NCBI GenBank assembly: GCA_900128585.1
Contig: LT642445.1
Coordinates: 1-17,620 of the forward strand
Direction of reading: 5' to 3'
Origin: Stramenopiles sp. TOSAG23-3
Taxonomy: Eukaryota; Sar
Length of the DNA: 17,620 nucleotides
Part shown: positions 16,065-17,620 of the stretch, in pieces
How the letters are laid out: every line of letters begins with the position of its first letter
Position numbering within the stretch: position 1 is the stretch's first letter
The notes under the pieces: model-generated
The model's database searches: none
Told to the model about the DNA's origin: nothing
The model's input: only the letters and a program-made list of their open reading frames with translations
Position numbers and translations under genes: made by a program

Positions 16065-16841
16065 TTAGTTCACCGTCGCCTTGTACTTTGCGTCGGCCTT
16101 CTTCGCCAAGAACTTTTGGTACCCCTCCCTCGAGCCGTACTTTTCAAGCTTTACTTTCCGAACGCTTTCGTCCTCATCAAACCCTTTCAGCTTTCCTTTC
16201 ACCCACTCGTCTAGCTTTTTACGGTATGAAGCAGCCATGGCCGGGGTAACACCAACCTTCTTTGCCACCGCCGACTGGGCCTTTGCGATCGCCTGCCCCA
16301 TCGCCATTTTGACCCACTTGGCCTCCGGGCTGAAGTCCGAAAGGGTCAGGTCTAAGCGCTTGAACAAGTCCCGTTGGTCGTCTATACTTGCAGAAAAAAA
16401 TGCATCTCCCAAGACTTCCATGGGCCTACCGCAAAGGTTCATGATGTGCGATGCCCGTTGGTTTATTTGAACGTTTTCCTTTTGCCCAGCACTGTCGTCG
16501 CAGTACATGGACACCCCGTACCAGTTGTTTTCTTTCTTTGCCAGAAGAATAGGTTCCACGGCGACCATTTGCATCCCCATAAACTGGTCAAGCACCGCTG
16601 CTTGTTCCACCACATTAAAGTTTGGGTTTTTCTCCAAAATTTGTTTCACCACACCCTCTCGGTACGCGGCTTGCTGCTTCTTGCTCGACACCACGGCATT
16701 TTTTTTGTAGTGAACTTTGCACTGGTCTGTCAAACACTGGACGATCGTGCTACTATTGTACTCGCAAACAAGCTCTTGAATCGGGTCCTTTGGGTTCTTT
16801 GGTACCAAGACGAACTTGAAGGACTGCTTCGAAGACGACAT
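16065..16841 (-). CDS. Conserved-looking soluble protein of unknown family (258 aa)
   Basis: No family recognised. Seen: no signal peptide or membrane segment. The N-terminal third has beta-like strands (FKFVLVPKNP, IQELVCEY, STIVQCLT) and five cysteines in the first 140 residues. A helical middle follows (AAYREGVVKQILEKN, VVEQAAVLDQFMGMQMVAVEPILLAKK). The C-terminal half is Lys/Ala-rich and helical (MGQAIAKAQSAVAKKVG, then KKLDEWVKGKLKGF, then LAKKADAKYKATVN). The start ATG at 16841 opens MSSSKQSF; I see no better start upstream. It converges with the KLDKH-repeat gene. Oddity: codons for residues 212-235 are repeated exactly, inverted, in the last 74 bases of the window. Confidence 0.8.
   Translation of the reverse strand: MSSSKQSFKFVLVPKNPKDPIQELVCEYNSSTIVQCLTDQCKVHYKKNAVVSSKKQQAAYREGVVKQILEKNPNFNVVEQAAVLDQFMGMQMVAVEPILLAKKENNWYGVSMYCDDSAGQKENVQINQRASHIMNLCGRPMEVLGDAFFSASIDDQRDLFKRLDLTLSDFSPEAKWVKMAMGQAIAKAQSAVAKKVGVTPAMAASYRKKLDEWVKGKLKGFDEDESVRKVKLEKYGSREGYQKFLAKKADAKYKATVN
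16136..16209 (-). repeat. Left arm of a 74-bp exact inverted repeat (inside the 258-aa gene)
   Basis: Each base here is the complement of its mirror position in 17547-17620 (the coordinates of a pair sum to 33756), with no mismatch. The match stops sharply at 16210/17546 (T opposite G). On the other side it is cut off only by the window end, so the true arm may be longer. Confidence 0.97.
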
Positions 16842-17546
16842 AATCCTAGTGGTATATTATTGTTAATAATCCTTTTCCTTGTACCCGGTATTATTAAACG
16901 TTCAACGAATCCAATGCTATTCTTTTTTCTTACTCTTCAGGTTTAGGACGCCCTTTCTTCTTTATTTCTTTAATCCTTCCCCTTTTCTTGGGTGCGCCGC
17001 AACGGGCGGCGGCGGGCCAATCATCATCATCCAAACACTGTCCCTTCGGTACTGGTACGGTACGGTATAATACCAGGTACCGGTACGGGTACAGACCAGG
17101 ACGGGTACCAGTACAGGTTGGAACCTGGTACCGTACTACCGTCCAGGCAGGTACCAGGTATGGTACAGGTATTAATACCAGGTACCAGGTACTGGTATCG
17201 TCGTACCGCAGAGTAGCGGCGACGACGACGACGGCGGCGGCGCGTATCTTTTCCAAAAAAAAACCTTTACAAATAGAAAAGTATGTACATGTTGTTCCAA
17301 AGTAAATTTAGTTTTTTGTTCCTTTTTCCACTTGAAATTCATGATAGTTTCTTTGTCATTGCGAAAGAAAGGACATTGTTTTTGTTGGATAAAAGCGTTG
17401 TTCATTATTCAATCGCCGGCAGTTGTGGTGGTAGTGGCGTTGCCGTCTTTGAGTTGAGGCATGCGGGCTTTTTTGTCGGTCCTTTTTCCCTTCGTGGTAT
17501 CTATATATGCCATCGGTCGTTTTATGTCATTTGACAGTTCAAGGGG
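16842..17546. promoter_or_regulatory. Upstream region of the 258-aa gene with GTAC-rich tract
   Basis: 705 bp without a convincing gene. Next to the ATG it is AT-rich (GGTATATTATTGTTAATAATCC). Around 16935-17010 it has T/C-rich and then GC-rich sequence, followed by the GTAC-dense tract and a GAC/GGC microsatellite (about 17217-17247). T-rich sequence runs from there to the inverted-repeat breakpoint. Open frames through this region owe their length to the low-complexity tract. Confidence 0.45.
17049..17208. repeat. GTAC-dense degenerate palindromic tract
   Basis: About fifteen GTAC tetramers occur within roughly 160 bases, mostly as GGTACC, GGTACAG, CCAGGTAC or GGTACGG, with no fixed period. 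Because GTAC and GGTACC are self-complementary, the tract reads nearly the same on both strands and can fold many ways. The small palindrome at 8168-8190 uses the same words. Confidence 0.75.
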
Positions 17547-17620
17547 CGAGTGGGTGAAAGGAAAGCTGAAAGGGTTTGATGAGGACGAAAGCGTTCGGAA
17601 AGTAAAGCTTGAAAAGTACG
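17547..17620 (+). repeat. Right arm of the 74-bp exact inverted repeat, truncated by the window end
   Basis: This is an exact reverse-complement copy of 16136-16209. On the plus strand it keeps the reading frame of the 258-aa gene, residues E212 to Y235 (EWVKGKLKG, then FDEDESVRKV, then KLEKY). An in-frame ATG at 17524 adds MSFDSSRG before it, with no stop up to the window end. It may therefore be a second, 5'-truncated gene copy, or an assembly fold-back; it is not annotated as a gene. Confidence 0.95.

Noticed and set aside
16930-17256. 108-residue minus-strand frame (and plus-strand partners) through the GTAC tract
   Set aside because: The frame is open only because the GTAC/GACGAC low-complexity sequence lacks stops; the product is Tyr/Val/Pro/Arg repeats.
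1-17620. Giant-virus or integrated viral DNA
   Set aside because: No capsid, polymerase, packaging ATPase or other viral hallmark; long AT-rich spacers and host-type families (CCDC25, F-box) fit nuclear DNA better.

Overview
The window looks like nuclear DNA of a compact-genome unicellular eukaryote (a protist or microalga); I cannot name the lineage. Eight protein genes read as single uninterrupted frames with standard stop codons (TAA, TGA and TAG all occur). They are separated by strongly AT-rich spacers of about 0.3 to 1.4 kb full of homopolymer and TTA/CTT microsatellite runs. There are no Shine-Dalgarno-spaced operons, and several products belong to eukaryote-specific families: CCDC25, an F-box protein, a BTB-like coiled-coil protein and a very large EF-hand protein. 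I saw no rRNA, tRNA or CRISPR array.

Layout, left to right: a BTB-like/coiled-coil protein (588-2531, +); a small secreted protein (2818-3231, -); a lysine-rich, probably nuclear protein (3767-5002, -); CCDC25 (5923-6621, +); an F-box protein with a SMI1/KNR4-like domain (7026-7994, -); a 1530-residue protein built of about 13 EF-hand pairs (8353-12945, -); a protein of tandem 61-65 residue repeats with a KLDKH motif and no family I recognise (14309-15367, +); and a 258-residue protein I do not recognise (16065-16841, -). Genes 3/4 and 6/7 are divergent over long spacers (920 and 1363 bp). Genes 1/2, 4/5 and 7/8 converge. The products do not form an obvious pathway; two point to ubiquitin-type adaptor roles (BTB-like, F-box) and one to calcium binding.

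Three non-coding patterns stand out. First, a terminal-inverted-repeat (MITE-like) family with the core AAAATTGGCTGTTATTTAA lies in every convergent spacer, and a related fragment lies just past the EF-hand gene. It therefore flanks the 3' end of seven of the eight genes and is absent from purely upstream spacers. Second, the last 74 bases are an exact inverted copy of an internal piece of the last gene, so the window ends in the arm of an inverted duplication or an assembly fold-back. Third, GTAC-dense, near-palindromic tracts occur in two spacers, the larger one upstream of the last gene.
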